From positions 1 to 60,418 of IMG/VR virus record IMGVR_UViG_3300025325_000023: a stretch of 60,418 bases of DNA; one strand, 5' to 3'. Of this stretch, positions 13,073 through 21,620 are shown in pieces. The DNA comes from a virus. Position 1 is the stretch's first letter. Every line of letters begins with the position of its first letter. The position numbers were made by a program, and so were the translations under genes. The notes under the pieces are model-generated. The model worked only from the letters and a program-made list of their open reading frames with translations, was not told the DNA's origin and did not search any database.

Positions 13073-15038
13073 TAAGTTAATAATACCCCATCAAAAGGTG
13101 GCCAATTTGCTAATGAGGCGCGACCTGCGATCTTGGTGTCTTAAAAGCGAATCTAATAGGCGTTGGATGTTAGAACAGTGTCAGGATTTCAAAACTTGGG
13201 TATCTTTGTTCGGTTGGTGTCTCGAACCGCGTGTAAAGGGCGAAGAGTCAGTCGTGCTTCCGTTCATTCCATGGAGATCTCAGCTTGGGTTCATCGAGGC
13301 GCTCGAACTCCATGCCGGTCACTCCGATGTTATAGTGGAAAAGACTCGTGGGGCAGGGGCGAGTTGGATTGCGGTTCTCTTTACGGTACATCAATGGCTT
13401 CTGAATCCAAGCCCTCAATTTATTGGATTTGTTAGTCGAACGGAATTGGCTGCCGACAGCCCGCAAGACCCCGACAGTCTCGGCTACAAAATCGATTGGA
13501 CGTTGAAACAGTTACCAACATGGATGTTAGCTCCTGAGGGTAAAGGATACCTTAGAAACGTGGCCCGTCATACGTGGGTGAATTTGACTCCAAAGATTGG
13601 ACTGGCAGGCAAAGATACGTTTTCGACAATTGCTAGTTACTCTTTAACCGGCGACCTGGCGGCTGGGGGCCGGAAAAGGTTTTTCGTATGTGACGAGCTG
13701 GCGCGATGGGCTCCCGCTCATGCCGAGGATGCGTTAGAAGCCACAGAGCCCGTAACCGAATCTAGGATTATGATTTCAACCCACACTGGTCCAAATACTA
13801 CATTTGCTCGTGCCGTGGAGGAGGACTCCTCGGCGGTTAAAATTCGTATGCCCTGGACAGAGATGCCGATGCGCAGCGACAATATGTTTAGGATTGACTC
13901 TAAACGACATGTGTTGTTACACCCCACGTCTTCTGATACTATTTTGGGGGGCGAATATACTAAAAAATTCTTTGACAAAGACTATCCTATTCTGTTACGA
14001 AGGGGTTATGATGTTACTTCTAACATTAAGCTGTTTAGCCCCTGGTATGTAGATAGGTGTTTGCGTCCTCGGATGGGGCCACGTCGGGTAGCGCAGGAGT
14101 ATGATATCGACGTAGGTGGTTCTGGGTCTCAATTCTTCCAGTCGGCTCTCATCGAGTCTTTAGCTAAGCGTACCCTCGCCCCTCGGGGTGTGTATGATCT
14201 CGACATTCACCCCGATAAATTTATTGTCACGCGGGCTTTCAAGTCCCTTAGTGGTCCCCTTCGTATGTGGGTTTCGTTTAATCCGTCCTCAGGCCCCCCT
14301 AAGGCAGACTATGTAATAGGAGCCGATGTGGCAGCGGGCACTGGTGGCTCGTTATCCTCAAACAGTGTGTTAAGCATCGTGGATCGTATGACTGGCAGCA
14401 AGGTGGCTGAGTATGTCTCGAACAGGATTTCTCCGGAGTCGTTTGGTGAGTTATCCGTCGCCCTGTGTCGTTGGTTCCGAAGTGTCTCGGGTTCACCCGC
14501 CCACCTATGCTGGGAAAGTAACGGCTATGGCAGCAGTTATGGAAATAGAGTTGTCGACCTAGGTTTCGGGAATTTTTACTACAGGCAAACATCCACTAAG
14601 AACAAAAAGCGAACGAAAGCTCCAGGCTTCGCCACGACAACCAAGAGTAAGCCAATGCTGCTGTCTCGATATAGATGGGCACTCACGGAAAGTTTTTTCG
14701 AAAATCCTAGCTTAGCTGCCGTACATGAGCTTGCTTGTTACGCATACGGCCCATCCGATCGAATCGTCTTTTCCTCGTCTTCTACGGACGACAGTGACCT
14801 CTCCGCTTCTGGACAGGCACATGCGGACAGAGTAATAGCTGACGCTTTGGCCAATTTGGCCATGGAAGAATTAAGCGGAGGGGCCGGGCGTAATATGAGA
14901 AAGAGGGGTGGGGAGGTCAAAACTCCCAAGAAGGCTATTCCGGGTAGTTTTCTTTGGAGGCAGCAGAGACACAAGGATAGGGTTAGGGAGGAGAGGGAGC
15001 AAGTTACCACTTGGAGTAGCATTGCCGATAATAGGTAA
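13059..15038 (+). CDS. terL: terminase large subunit
   Basis: A 659-residue packaging motor. The ATPase carries a Walker A variant, EKTRGAGASW (about residues 94-103), and Walker B FFVCDE (208-213). The RNase H-like nuclease begins at VIGADVAAGTG (Asp about 423), with CWESNGYGS (Glu about 486) and the C-terminal ASGQAHADRVIADALA motif. It translocates DNA into the prohead and cuts it. It overlaps the HNH gene by 14 bp and is followed by two small acidic genes and the portal. Confidence 0.92.
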   Translation: MDTGNKLIIPHQKVANLLMRRDLRSWCLKSESNRRWMLEQCQDFKTWVSLFGWCLEPRVKGEESVVLPFIPWRSQLGFIEALELHAGHSDVIVEKTRGAGASWIAVLFTVHQWLLNPSPQFIGFVSRTELAADSPQDPDSLGYKIDWTLKQLPTWMLAPEGKGYLRNVARHTWVNLTPKIGLAGKDTFSTIASYSLTGDLAAGGRKRFFVCDELARWAPAHAEDALEATEPVTESRIMISTHTGPNTTFARAVEEDSSAVKIRMPWTEMPMRSDNMFRIDSKRHVLLHPTSSDTILGGEYTKKFFDKDYPILLRRGYDVTSNIKLFSPWYVDRCLRPRMGPRRVAQEYDIDVGGSGSQFFQSALIESLAKRTLAPRGVYDLDIHPDKFIVTRAFKSLSGPLRMWVSFNPSSGPPKADYVIGADVAAGTGGSLSSNSVLSIVDRMTGSKVAEYVSNRISPESFGELSVALCRWFRSVSGSPAHLCWESNGYGSSYGNRVVDLGFGNFYYRQTSTKNKKRTKAPGFATTTKSKPMLLSRYRWALTESFFENPSLAAVHELACYAYGPSDRIVFSSSSTDDSDLSASGQAHADRVIADALANLAMEELSGGAGRNMRKRGGEVKTPKKAIPGSFLWRQQRHKDRVREEREQVTTWSSIADNR

Positions 15039-15092
15039 TTATTGCATAATTCTATTAGGGGTAACTCCGTTCCTTTAACCTGAGGTATCAAC

Positions 15093-15260
15093 ATGTTGGA
15101 AGCCGACAAATCCCAATCTATGGTCGATTCAGAGGTCGCTTCTGTGAAAAGTTCTACGACCCTGAGCCCGGATAATCAGAAGGATGACTATAGTGGTCAT
15201 GACTCTGCGCCATACAACTCGCCGGCGAAACGCGGGGACTATGGGCACGATGAAGCCTAG
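15093..15260 (+). CDS. small acidic hypothetical protein
   Basis: A 55-residue protein with a GAGG site before ATG 15093; Ser/Asp-rich (SQSMVDSEVASVKSS) and probably disordered. It lies between terminase and portal and ends just before a terminator-like hairpin. Possibly a minor head-assembly factor, by position only. Confidence 0.45.
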   Translation: MLEADKSQSMVDSEVASVKSSTTLSPDNQKDDYSGHDSAPYNSPAKRGDYGHDEA

Positions 15261-15274
15261 TTCTAAGCCTTCTC

Positions 15275-15326
15275 GCCCGAATTCTTGGTGATCCTCTACC
15301 TCTTTCCCACCACGATTCGGGCTTTT
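15275..15326 (+). terminator. terminator-like hairpin
   Basis: GCCCGAAT (15275-15282) pairs with ATTCGGGC (15315-15322) and an inner TGGTG/CACCA stem, followed by TTTT. The loop is long and the T-run short, so termination may be partial, tuning terminase against portal expression. Confidence 0.55.
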
Positions 15327-15342
15327 CTGTAGTGGGGGTGTT

Positions 15343-15582
15343 ATGGCAAGCGAAAACTATCAAGACATGGGTGACCAGACAGGTGGCGAGACGGAAGTCT
15401 TTGAGGCCGAGGATGCGGTTAACCGTACATTATCTGGTCTCAGAGGCGATGGCTGTACTGTCCAACCATCCCAGTGGGAACCTGACGACGACACCTCTAA
15501 CGATGGTGTCAGTGGCTCAGAGGGCATGGGCGACGATGAGGATGATGGCCGCGCGTCTCATATGGGCTCTCGCTGGGAGTAA
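15343..15582 (+). CDS. acidic hypothetical protein
   Basis: A 79-residue, strongly acidic, Gly/Asp/Glu-rich protein (EGMGDDEDDGRASHMG). The frame at 15332, one base out of register, would encode a similar-length protein, but this one has the more protein-like acidic composition and the better spacing to GGGGGTG. Position next to the portal suggests a minor assembly role. Confidence 0.45.
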   Translation: MASENYQDMGDQTGGETEVFEAEDAVNRTLSGLRGDGCTVQPSQWEPDDDTSNDGVSGSEGMGDDEDDGRASHMGSRWE

Positions 15583-15601
15583 TTGGCATGGGGGGTGCTA
15601 G

Positions 15602-17467
15602 GTGTCAAGACATCCGGACGAAGTTTTTGGGGCGCCCCATGAACAGCTTGACGAGCAAGCCAGGCCGCCGAAGCGCAAAATCGGCGCGCTAAGCAAGGTT
15701 GTCAACGTACAGCGCTTGCGCGATGCCATGGATGAGTCGAAACGTGCTATTAAGCCTTTTATCGACAAGCACGTCTCCGCCGTTAAGCTGACGGCAGGTA
15801 ATAGGTACGGGGCATCTGAGCATCAAAAAAGTCCGATTAATATGATGCGCCTCGCTGTCTCAATATGGTTGAGGCAGCTTATCTCTCAGACTCCACGGTC
15901 CCTTGTTATTCCTCGTACCCCTGATCTCAAGGTTGCTGCCTATGAATTGCAGTTAGCCTTGGATTATCTCCTTCGTGAAATCCGGTTCGGTCCCTCTATC
16001 TCTGCCTGCGTCCGTTCTGCGATCTTTTCCATGGGTATTATGAAGGTTGGTATTACCTCGAAATATCTACACGAAGCTTCGGGATTTCTAGCTGACGCGG
16101 GGCAGCCTTTTGCGGAGCCCGTGCTTATGGAGGACTGGTTGCATGACATGTCGGCTCGACGGCGGGAGGAGTGGGATTGGTGCGGGAACAAATACAAGTT
16201 GCCATACGAAGCGGTAATGGAGAATCCAGATTTTTCTGCCAAAGTCAAAAATAAATTGGTGGTCGATGGGAAATCTCAAGAGTACAGCATAGGTGAGTCC
16301 GACGCCCGCACGTCGGATATGTCCATGGGCTCGTCTCTGAACGATACAGAGTATAGGGATCATGTGGAGTTATGGGATATTTGGATTCCTGGGGACCATA
16401 GATTTGTGACGCTCCCAGTTCAATCGGGCCTCGGGGTGTTGCAAGAGCGAGATTGGGCTGGGCCGGAAAATGGCCCGTTTCACTTACTTGGGTTTTTTCA
16501 ACTTCCGGGCAATGTCATGCCTATTGGGCCCGCCCAGTCCATATTTGATTTGCAGGAGTTGATTACAGTCTTGTTTGCCAAGCTCGGGGAGCAGGGCACT
16601 GCCCAAAAGACCATAGTCATGGTGGACGGACAGGCAGAGAGTGATGGGTCGGCCGATGCCATTTTGAAGTCCCGAAGCTTTGATATGGTTCGGGTTGGGC
16701 ATAGCGACGGCATAAAAGAGGTCCGCATGGGAGGCGTGGATGCCGATACCCTGTCCTTAGTCCAATGGCTAAAAGAGATGGCCAGTTACGTGGGCGGAAA
16801 TGTAGACACTGTGGGCGGTCTAACCACGCAATCGGAAACCGTGGGACAGGAGCGCCTCTTGGCCGCCACCAGTTCTGAATTTATTAGAGACATGCAAACC
16901 CAGGTGACGGATTTTACCACGGATATTCTCAGCGATCTAGGAGAATACTTGTACGGTGACCCAGCTTCTGAATTGAAACTTACCAAACAGATCAATGGCT
17001 ACGGAGACATACCCTTCGTGTGGGGCCCCGAAAATCGGCAAGATGGGGTGTTCAACTTTAATTTTAGTGTCCAACCCTACTCGCTAAAGAGCAAAGGACC
17101 GCAGGAGCGCATGTCTACTTTGACGGACTTGATGATGAAAATCCTTATGCCCCTTGCGCCACAGATGGCTGAGTGGGGTGTGTCCCTTCGGTTAGACAAA
17201 TTTCTTGAGTATTTCTCCCGGTATGCAGACTTGCCCGAGTTGGAGGATATTATTCAGATGGCTGAAGCGACCCCCACCCAGCAGGCCGGCAGCGGTGGGG
17301 TAATCGAAAAGCGCCGACCACTCCAAGCTCCAGTAACCTCCAGAGAAAACGTACGAACAAATAGAACGGAAGAGTCTGCCGGGCAAAAAGCTAACGATTT
17401 AGTTACAACGCTGGCGGCTGGCGGTAAGAACCGACCAATACCAAAACCTACTGGGACACAACCATGA
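15602..17467 (+). CDS. portal protein
   Basis: A 621-residue protein between terminase and the neck/capsid genes, with portal-like N-terminal helices (MMRLAVSIWLRQLISQTPRS), a central alpha/beta region, WIPGDHRFVTLP and a polar C-terminus. Portals form the dodecameric ring at one capsid vertex through which DNA passes. The start is GTG at 15602 after GGGGGTG. Assigned by length, position and general pattern. Confidence 0.75.
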   Translation: MSRHPDEVFGAPHEQLDEQARPPKRKIGALSKVVNVQRLRDAMDESKRAIKPFIDKHVSAVKLTAGNRYGASEHQKSPINMMRLAVSIWLRQLISQTPRSLVIPRTPDLKVAAYELQLALDYLLREIRFGPSISACVRSAIFSMGIMKVGITSKYLHEASGFLADAGQPFAEPVLMEDWLHDMSARRREEWDWCGNKYKLPYEAVMENPDFSAKVKNKLVVDGKSQEYSIGESDARTSDMSMGSSLNDTEYRDHVELWDIWIPGDHRFVTLPVQSGLGVLQERDWAGPENGPFHLLGFFQLPGNVMPIGPAQSIFDLQELITVLFAKLGEQGTAQKTIVMVDGQAESDGSADAILKSRSFDMVRVGHSDGIKEVRMGGVDADTLSLVQWLKEMASYVGGNVDTVGGLTTQSETVGQERLLAATSSEFIRDMQTQVTDFTTDILSDLGEYLYGDPASELKLTKQINGYGDIPFVWGPENRQDGVFNFNFSVQPYSLKSKGPQERMSTLTDLMMKILMPLAPQMAEWGVSLRLDKFLEYFSRYADLPELEDIIQMAEATPTQQAGSGGVIEKRRPLQAPVTSRENVRTNRTEESAGQKANDLVTTLAAGGKNRPIPKPTGTQP

Positions 17468-17874
17468 AGATGACTGATGAGATTAGAGCACACACGAAAG
17501 CACTGTTGGTGCCCGAATGTTGCAAGAAAGCTAAGGCTGGGCCGGGGCGTCGAAAGCCGCGAGCTGGAGAGTCTTACGGACTATGGTGCCGGCCCTACGC
17601 CAGCGACGCACTTGGTGTCAATCCCGAGCAGATAGGAGAGGCTCGTGCGGCCCTAAAGGCACACGGGGTCAATGCCGACTTCGATAAAGAGGGTCGGCCA
17701 ATTATAAATTCTAACAAGCACTTTAAGGACATAGCCCGAGCCACCGGCATGTACGACGGAGGGCACGGATATGAAGTAACGGGAAATGACGGATACAAAC
17801 GAACTACTGGCCGGGCCCCGGTGATGGAACGAGAACGCCTGAAGAAGCTAATTTCAGAATGGGACGGGGTGTAA
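17464..17874 (+). CDS. conserved phage hypothetical protein
   Basis: A 136-residue protein overlapping the portal stop by 4 bp (ATGA). CCKK near the N-terminus, PEQIGEARAALKAHGV, IINSNKHFKDIARATGMYD and the glycine-rich HGYEVTGNDGY resemble short proteins commonly found next to phage portal genes. Their function is not known. Confidence 0.65.
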   Translation: MKMTDEIRAHTKALLVPECCKKAKAGPGRRKPRAGESYGLWCRPYASDALGVNPEQIGEARAALKAHGVNADFDKEGRPIINSNKHFKDIARATGMYDGGHGYEVTGNDGYKRTTGRAPVMERERLKKLISEWDGV

Positions 17875-17875
17875 C

Positions 17876-18037
17876 ATGATATCTCCATACCAACATGCCT
17901 TGATGCTACCAAAGCCTCTATATGCTATGGATGCAGGAACACGAGCGAAGAAACCAAAGAAGCCACCGTATCGTACGGAGGCAAAACTGTACCTGATGGA
18001 TAAAAAGACAAAGAAGCCCTGCAAAGGGCCTTGCTAA
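17876..18037 (+). CDS. small basic protein
   Basis: A 53-residue lysine- and proline-rich protein (AKKPKKPPYRTEAKLYLMDK) starting at ATG 17876 after GGGACGGGG. It may bind nucleic acid or act as a virion accessory peptide; no family is recognised. Confidence 0.5.
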   Translation: MISPYQHALMLPKPLYAMDAGTRAKKPKKPPYRTEAKLYLMDKKTKKPCKGPC

Positions 18038-18076
18038 GAGAGGTGACGTATTAAAGGTTTACCAGATACCGTTGCT

Positions 18077-18397
18077 ATGCAATCTTTGGCGGTTAACACA
18101 GCGGCTTCGGGGGCGGCTAGTACAATAACGTTGCCCACCCCGGCAGCGGGTGAGCAAAATGTAATTGATTGGGTGGCTTGCAGTTACGCGGCAGCACCGT
18201 CAGCGGGGATTCTAACCATAACTAACTGTGCAAATTCTACGGGGTCGGCAGTAACCTTTTCTGTTGACATTACGGCTGCTGGTGCCGCAATCATACATTT
18301 TGGTGATCGGGGTCTTCGTGGCATCTTGGCTACTGCGATGGTAATTAACTTAACAGATGGTGGACAGGCAAAAGATTTGAACGTGCAGTACAGGTAA
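18077..18397 (+). CDS. small beta-rich virion protein, putative decoration
   Basis: A 106-residue Ala/Thr-rich beta protein (MQSLAVNTAASGAASTITL). It looks like a small capsid-decoration or tail jelly-roll protein. The ATG at 18077 has no ribosome site at normal distance. An in-frame ATT at 18050 is preceded by AGAGAGG at a spacing of 6 and would add nine natural-looking residues (KGLPDTVA), so the real start may be 18050. Confidence 0.55.
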   Translation: MQSLAVNTAASGAASTITLPTPAAGEQNVIDWVACSYAAAPSAGILTITNCANSTGSAVTFSVDITAAGAAIIHFGDRGLRGILATAMVINLTDGGQAKDLNVQYR

Positions 18398-18398
18398 T

Positions 18399-19169
18399 AT
18401 GAGTGTTCCACATTTCTACCTTCCGGCGGTCTCTGGGGTTAGTGGTCTATATCGTGGAGGATACTCTAACGATCGTGCGATTGAGTTCAATGGAACTACA
18501 CAATGGCTATCAGCAACAAACGTCTCAATTGGCGTGGGGGCACCGGCGTCTGGTACGCTTGCTTTTTGGGTGGACTTAACGGACATAGTAGCTGACCCAA
18601 ATCAAGTTATGTTTTCTCTAAATGAGGGGGCCACTGGAACATTTACTGTTTATTTTTCCTCGGTCAATAACCGCACATATATTTCTGGAGAAATCGGAGT
18701 AACTTCTTTTTTGTTGTACAACGCCGCAGTTGATTTATCGGCTAGTGGCTTTCACCATGTTGCAATTACGTCTAGTGGGTCTGCTTGGACGTTATATGTT
18801 GACGGCACTGCTCGTACGTTAACGGTAGAGGATGGGTTGAACTCTGGGGTGTGGTTTGATGATGTGAATCCAAATGGTGATAGTGAATTGACTATCGGAG
18901 CAAGCGCGGGCGGGGCAGATTTATTTGTTGATGGAATAATTGATGAAATGGGAATTTGGAATTCCGCTTTAACTCAAGCCAACATTAACTCACTGTACAA
19001 CGCTGGGGCCGGGGTTGTATATGGGGTAGCTCGCGATATTGGTACACTTTTGCACTATTGGAGTTTTTCGACCAATCATGGAAGTATGCTTACAGACAAA
19101 GTCGGTGGTGTCACATTAACGAATAATGCGACGGCTACAGATGCTGCCGGAGTTACTACAGGCCCATAG
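18399..19169 (+). CDS. LamG-domain tail or decoration protein
   Basis: A 256-residue protein that is mostly one concanavalin A/laminin G-like domain: AIEFNGTTQWL at the start, SASGFHHVAITSSGSAWTLY and DGTARTLTV in the middle, ELTIGASAGG and FVDGIIDEMGIWNSALT near the end, followed by HYWSFS. LamG domains bind carbohydrate or protein and are common in phage tail fibres and capsid decorations. Confidence 0.75.
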   Translation: MSVPHFYLPAVSGVSGLYRGGYSNDRAIEFNGTTQWLSATNVSIGVGAPASGTLAFWVDLTDIVADPNQVMFSLNEGATGTFTVYFSSVNNRTYISGEIGVTSFLLYNAAVDLSASGFHHVAITSSGSAWTLYVDGTARTLTVEDGLNSGVWFDDVNPNGDSELTIGASAGGADLFVDGIIDEMGIWNSALTQANINSLYNAGAGVVYGVARDIGTLLHYWSFSTNHGSMLTDKVGGVTLTNNATATDAAGVTTGP

Positions 19170-19176
19170 GTAATGT

Positions 19177-20019
19177 ATGACATATCCAATCTCCAATCGT
19201 CGCACTAGTTTCGTTATCGACTATCATGCCATACGTCGCCAAGTTGGTGCGTATTTGGAGATAGGTTACTCGCATGAAGAGTGGGATGATGAACAGAATG
19301 AAACGGTTGACGACATTATACGTGATGGACTTCACCTCTACTACAATCCGCCCGTTTTGGAAGAACCCTATGCAATAGGCATGACCGAATCACATCAATG
19401 GTCCTTTTTACGACCAACATGGACTTTTAAAACTCAGGCCAACCAACGACGATACCCGTTACCGGGGGATTTTGAAAGTCCCATTGGTGACATTACCTAT
19501 CCGGATTCGTCCAGCTCTGCCTATGCTCCAATACCCTTCACCTCGGCCGCGAGATTGAGGGCATTAGAATATCAGAATGAGGCCACGACAAATCCTGAAT
19601 TAGCTGCTATAGACCCGCGAGAGTCTCAAGGAACTGGGCAACAGGAACTTGATTTGATATTGCACCCAACGCCAGATGCAGTGTACACCTTGTCTCTTCA
19701 GTATCAATCAGCCGGCCGGGCCATAGATTCGACGTCGGTATTTCCATTAGGAGGCGTGCTGCACGGGCCCGCGATCATGCAAGCCTGCCTAGCGATAGCA
19801 GAGTTTAGGAAGACGGGGGACGAAGGCCCGATGTTCAAACAATTTATGAGAATGCTCGCTGCAAATGTGATTAGAGATAGACAGAGGGGGGCCAGACTGA
19901 TTGGGTATAATGGGGATAATATGCTAGGCAATCCTATCTCTAGGGGGCAGATGCGCCGACTAGGGGGGTTGTTCTACGATACTGTCCTTTATGGAAACAC
20001 GGCTTATACGTCGGAGTAG
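19177..20019 (+). CDS. P22 gp4-like head-tail adaptor, copy 1
   Basis: A 280-residue protein with the pattern of gp4-like neck adaptors: DDIIRDGLHLYYNPPVLEE, HQWSFLRP, YPLPGDFESPIGD, LDLILHPTPDAVYTLSLQYQ and a C-terminal ALANVIRDRQRG-type helix. Such adaptors attach under the portal ring. A paralogue of 238 residues lies at 33265-33981. The following gene resembles gp10, the next piece of a P22-like neck. Confidence 0.65.
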   Translation: MTYPISNRRTSFVIDYHAIRRQVGAYLEIGYSHEEWDDEQNETVDDIIRDGLHLYYNPPVLEEPYAIGMTESHQWSFLRPTWTFKTQANQRRYPLPGDFESPIGDITYPDSSSSAYAPIPFTSAARLRALEYQNEATTNPELAAIDPRESQGTGQQELDLILHPTPDAVYTLSLQYQSAGRAIDSTSVFPLGGVLHGPAIMQACLAIAEFRKTGDEGPMFKQFMRMLAANVIRDRQRGARLIGYNGDNMLGNPISRGQMRRLGGLFYDTVLYGNTAYTSE

Positions 20020-20024
20020 TAGGT

Positions 20025-21620
20025 ATGGCTCGTGCAACCAAGTCCACATTGCTCTCATTCCCAATTCGTGGAGTCGATTTGGTTGCCCCACGGAGCGAGC
20101 AACAGGAGGGTACATGCGTTAACGCGAGAAATGTGCGAGTATTTGACTCTTTGGAGGGACGGGCGCGTGGGGGGATTCGGCCTGGATTGGTAAAATACAA
20201 TTCGGCATTGATAAATGGAGCTAATAGAATCCAGGCCCTGGCCGTAGCCACAACCGTAGTGAATAGTGCCCCAAGCACCACTGGTGTCGGACAACGACGT
20301 ATTCGTACTGCCGCCATAGCGGCTGGCTCTATCCGGATGTTCGATTCTGGTAGCACTGTAAATGCAGCCACCGCTAGTGGGTCTCGTACTTTGAGTTCCA
20401 CGGCTCCAGTCATATTCGGTGCCGAACTATTTGGCCGTTTATATTTCACGGACGGAATTTCTTACAAGGTGTGGGTCTCCAGTAACAACACGGCGACAGA
20501 TTGGACTCCTGCGGCGGGAAGTTTGCCTGGTACCGATGGGACAATTGTAGCGCGTTTAATTACGATGTGGAGGTCACGAATTGTGTTAGCCGGCCTCCCA
20601 TCCGACCCCCACAATTATTTTATGTCAAAAATCGGAGACCCCCTCGATTTTGACTATTCCCCCACGACCGTGACAGCTGACCAGGCGGTCGCTGGAGATG
20701 TCGGCGTGCTCGGCAAGATGGGGGATGTTATAACTTCGCTAATTTCGTACAACGATGATATTTTGCTCTTTGGTTGCGATCACTCCATCTATGCTATGTC
20801 CGGCGATCCTCAGTCCGGTGGCGGTTACGATTTGCTCTCCGACACCATAGGATTTCCATTTGGCGCCCCCTGGTGTATGGACTCTACAGGTCGTGTGTAT
20901 TTCTTTTCCTCCAAAGGTCAAGTTTATCGTTTGGACGGCCCGCAGTCAGCGCCTGTCCCAATCTCTAACGAATCAATCGCCCCAGACTTGGATGCGATTA
21001 ATCTAAATACGAATTTAATCCGCATGACATGGGATGAGAAACAACAGGGTGTAAATCTATTCGTAACTCCATACACGGCCGGCGCTACAACGCATTGGTT
21101 TTATGACGCACGTACCCAAGGGTGGTTTCGAGATATCTTTGGGAATACCAGCCATAATCCTATGACTGTGCTTACCCTAGACGCTGACGATCCCGCCGAT
21201 CGTGTGATTTTGATAGGCTCTGAAGATGGGTACGTTCGACAAATAGACGATACTGTCTCAACGGACGATGGAGGTGCTATTAGCAGTTTTGTTGTCATGG
21301 GCCCAATTCACAATAATGGCAGTCCCATTGTTATTACGGAGTTGCAGGGATTTTTGGACCCGGATTCGTCGTCCATGCTTTACGAGATTTCCATAGGGAA
21401 TACCCCCCAAGGAGCTATCGACAACATAGCCGGAACATTCACGGGCGATGGAACGATGGGCGCAGGCTTGGGGGTAACTCACAACCCCCGCCAACGTGCG
21501 AATTGGGCATTTGTCAAAGTCGGCCATACCTCTTCCTCTACCGCTTGGGCATTCGAAAAAGTGCGAGTCGCATACACCACAGTTGACTCCAGTCGTGGGA
21601 GAAAGCATTCTGAAGTTTAA
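20025..21620 (+). CDS. gp10-like tail hub/stabilisation protein
   Basis: A 531-residue protein with repeated beta blade-like segments (DDILLFGCDHSIYAMSGDPQ, SSKGQVYRLDG, VILIGSEDGYVRQID) that recall the P22 gp10 packaged-DNA stabilisation/hub proteins, which plug the neck and anchor tailspikes. The N-terminus, FPIRGVDLVAPRSEQQEGTC, fits that family. It lies directly after the gp4-like adaptor and before the fibre. Assignment rests on pattern and context. Confidence 0.6.
   Translation: MARATKSTLLSFPIRGVDLVAPRSEQQEGTCVNARNVRVFDSLEGRARGGIRPGLVKYNSALINGANRIQALAVATTVVNSAPSTTGVGQRRIRTAAIAAGSIRMFDSGSTVNAATASGSRTLSSTAPVIFGAELFGRLYFTDGISYKVWVSSNNTATDWTPAAGSLPGTDGTIVARLITMWRSRIVLAGLPSDPHNYFMSKIGDPLDFDYSPTTVTADQAVAGDVGVLGKMGDVITSLISYNDDILLFGCDHSIYAMSGDPQSGGGYDLLSDTIGFPFGAPWCMDSTGRVYFFSSKGQVYRLDGPQSAPVPISNESIAPDLDAINLNTNLIRMTWDEKQQGVNLFVTPYTAGATTHWFYDARTQGWFRDIFGNTSHNPMTVLTLDADDPADRVILIGSEDGYVRQIDDTVSTDDGGAISSFVVMGPIHNNGSPIVITELQGFLDPDSSSMLYEISIGNTPQGAIDNIAGTFTGDGTMGAGLGVTHNPRQRANWAFVKVGHTSSSTAWAFEKVRVAYTTVDSSRGRKHSEV

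Noticed and set aside
15332-15601. Frame overlapping the acidic 15343 gene
   Set aside because: Composition is poor in this frame; the acidic frame is more protein-like.
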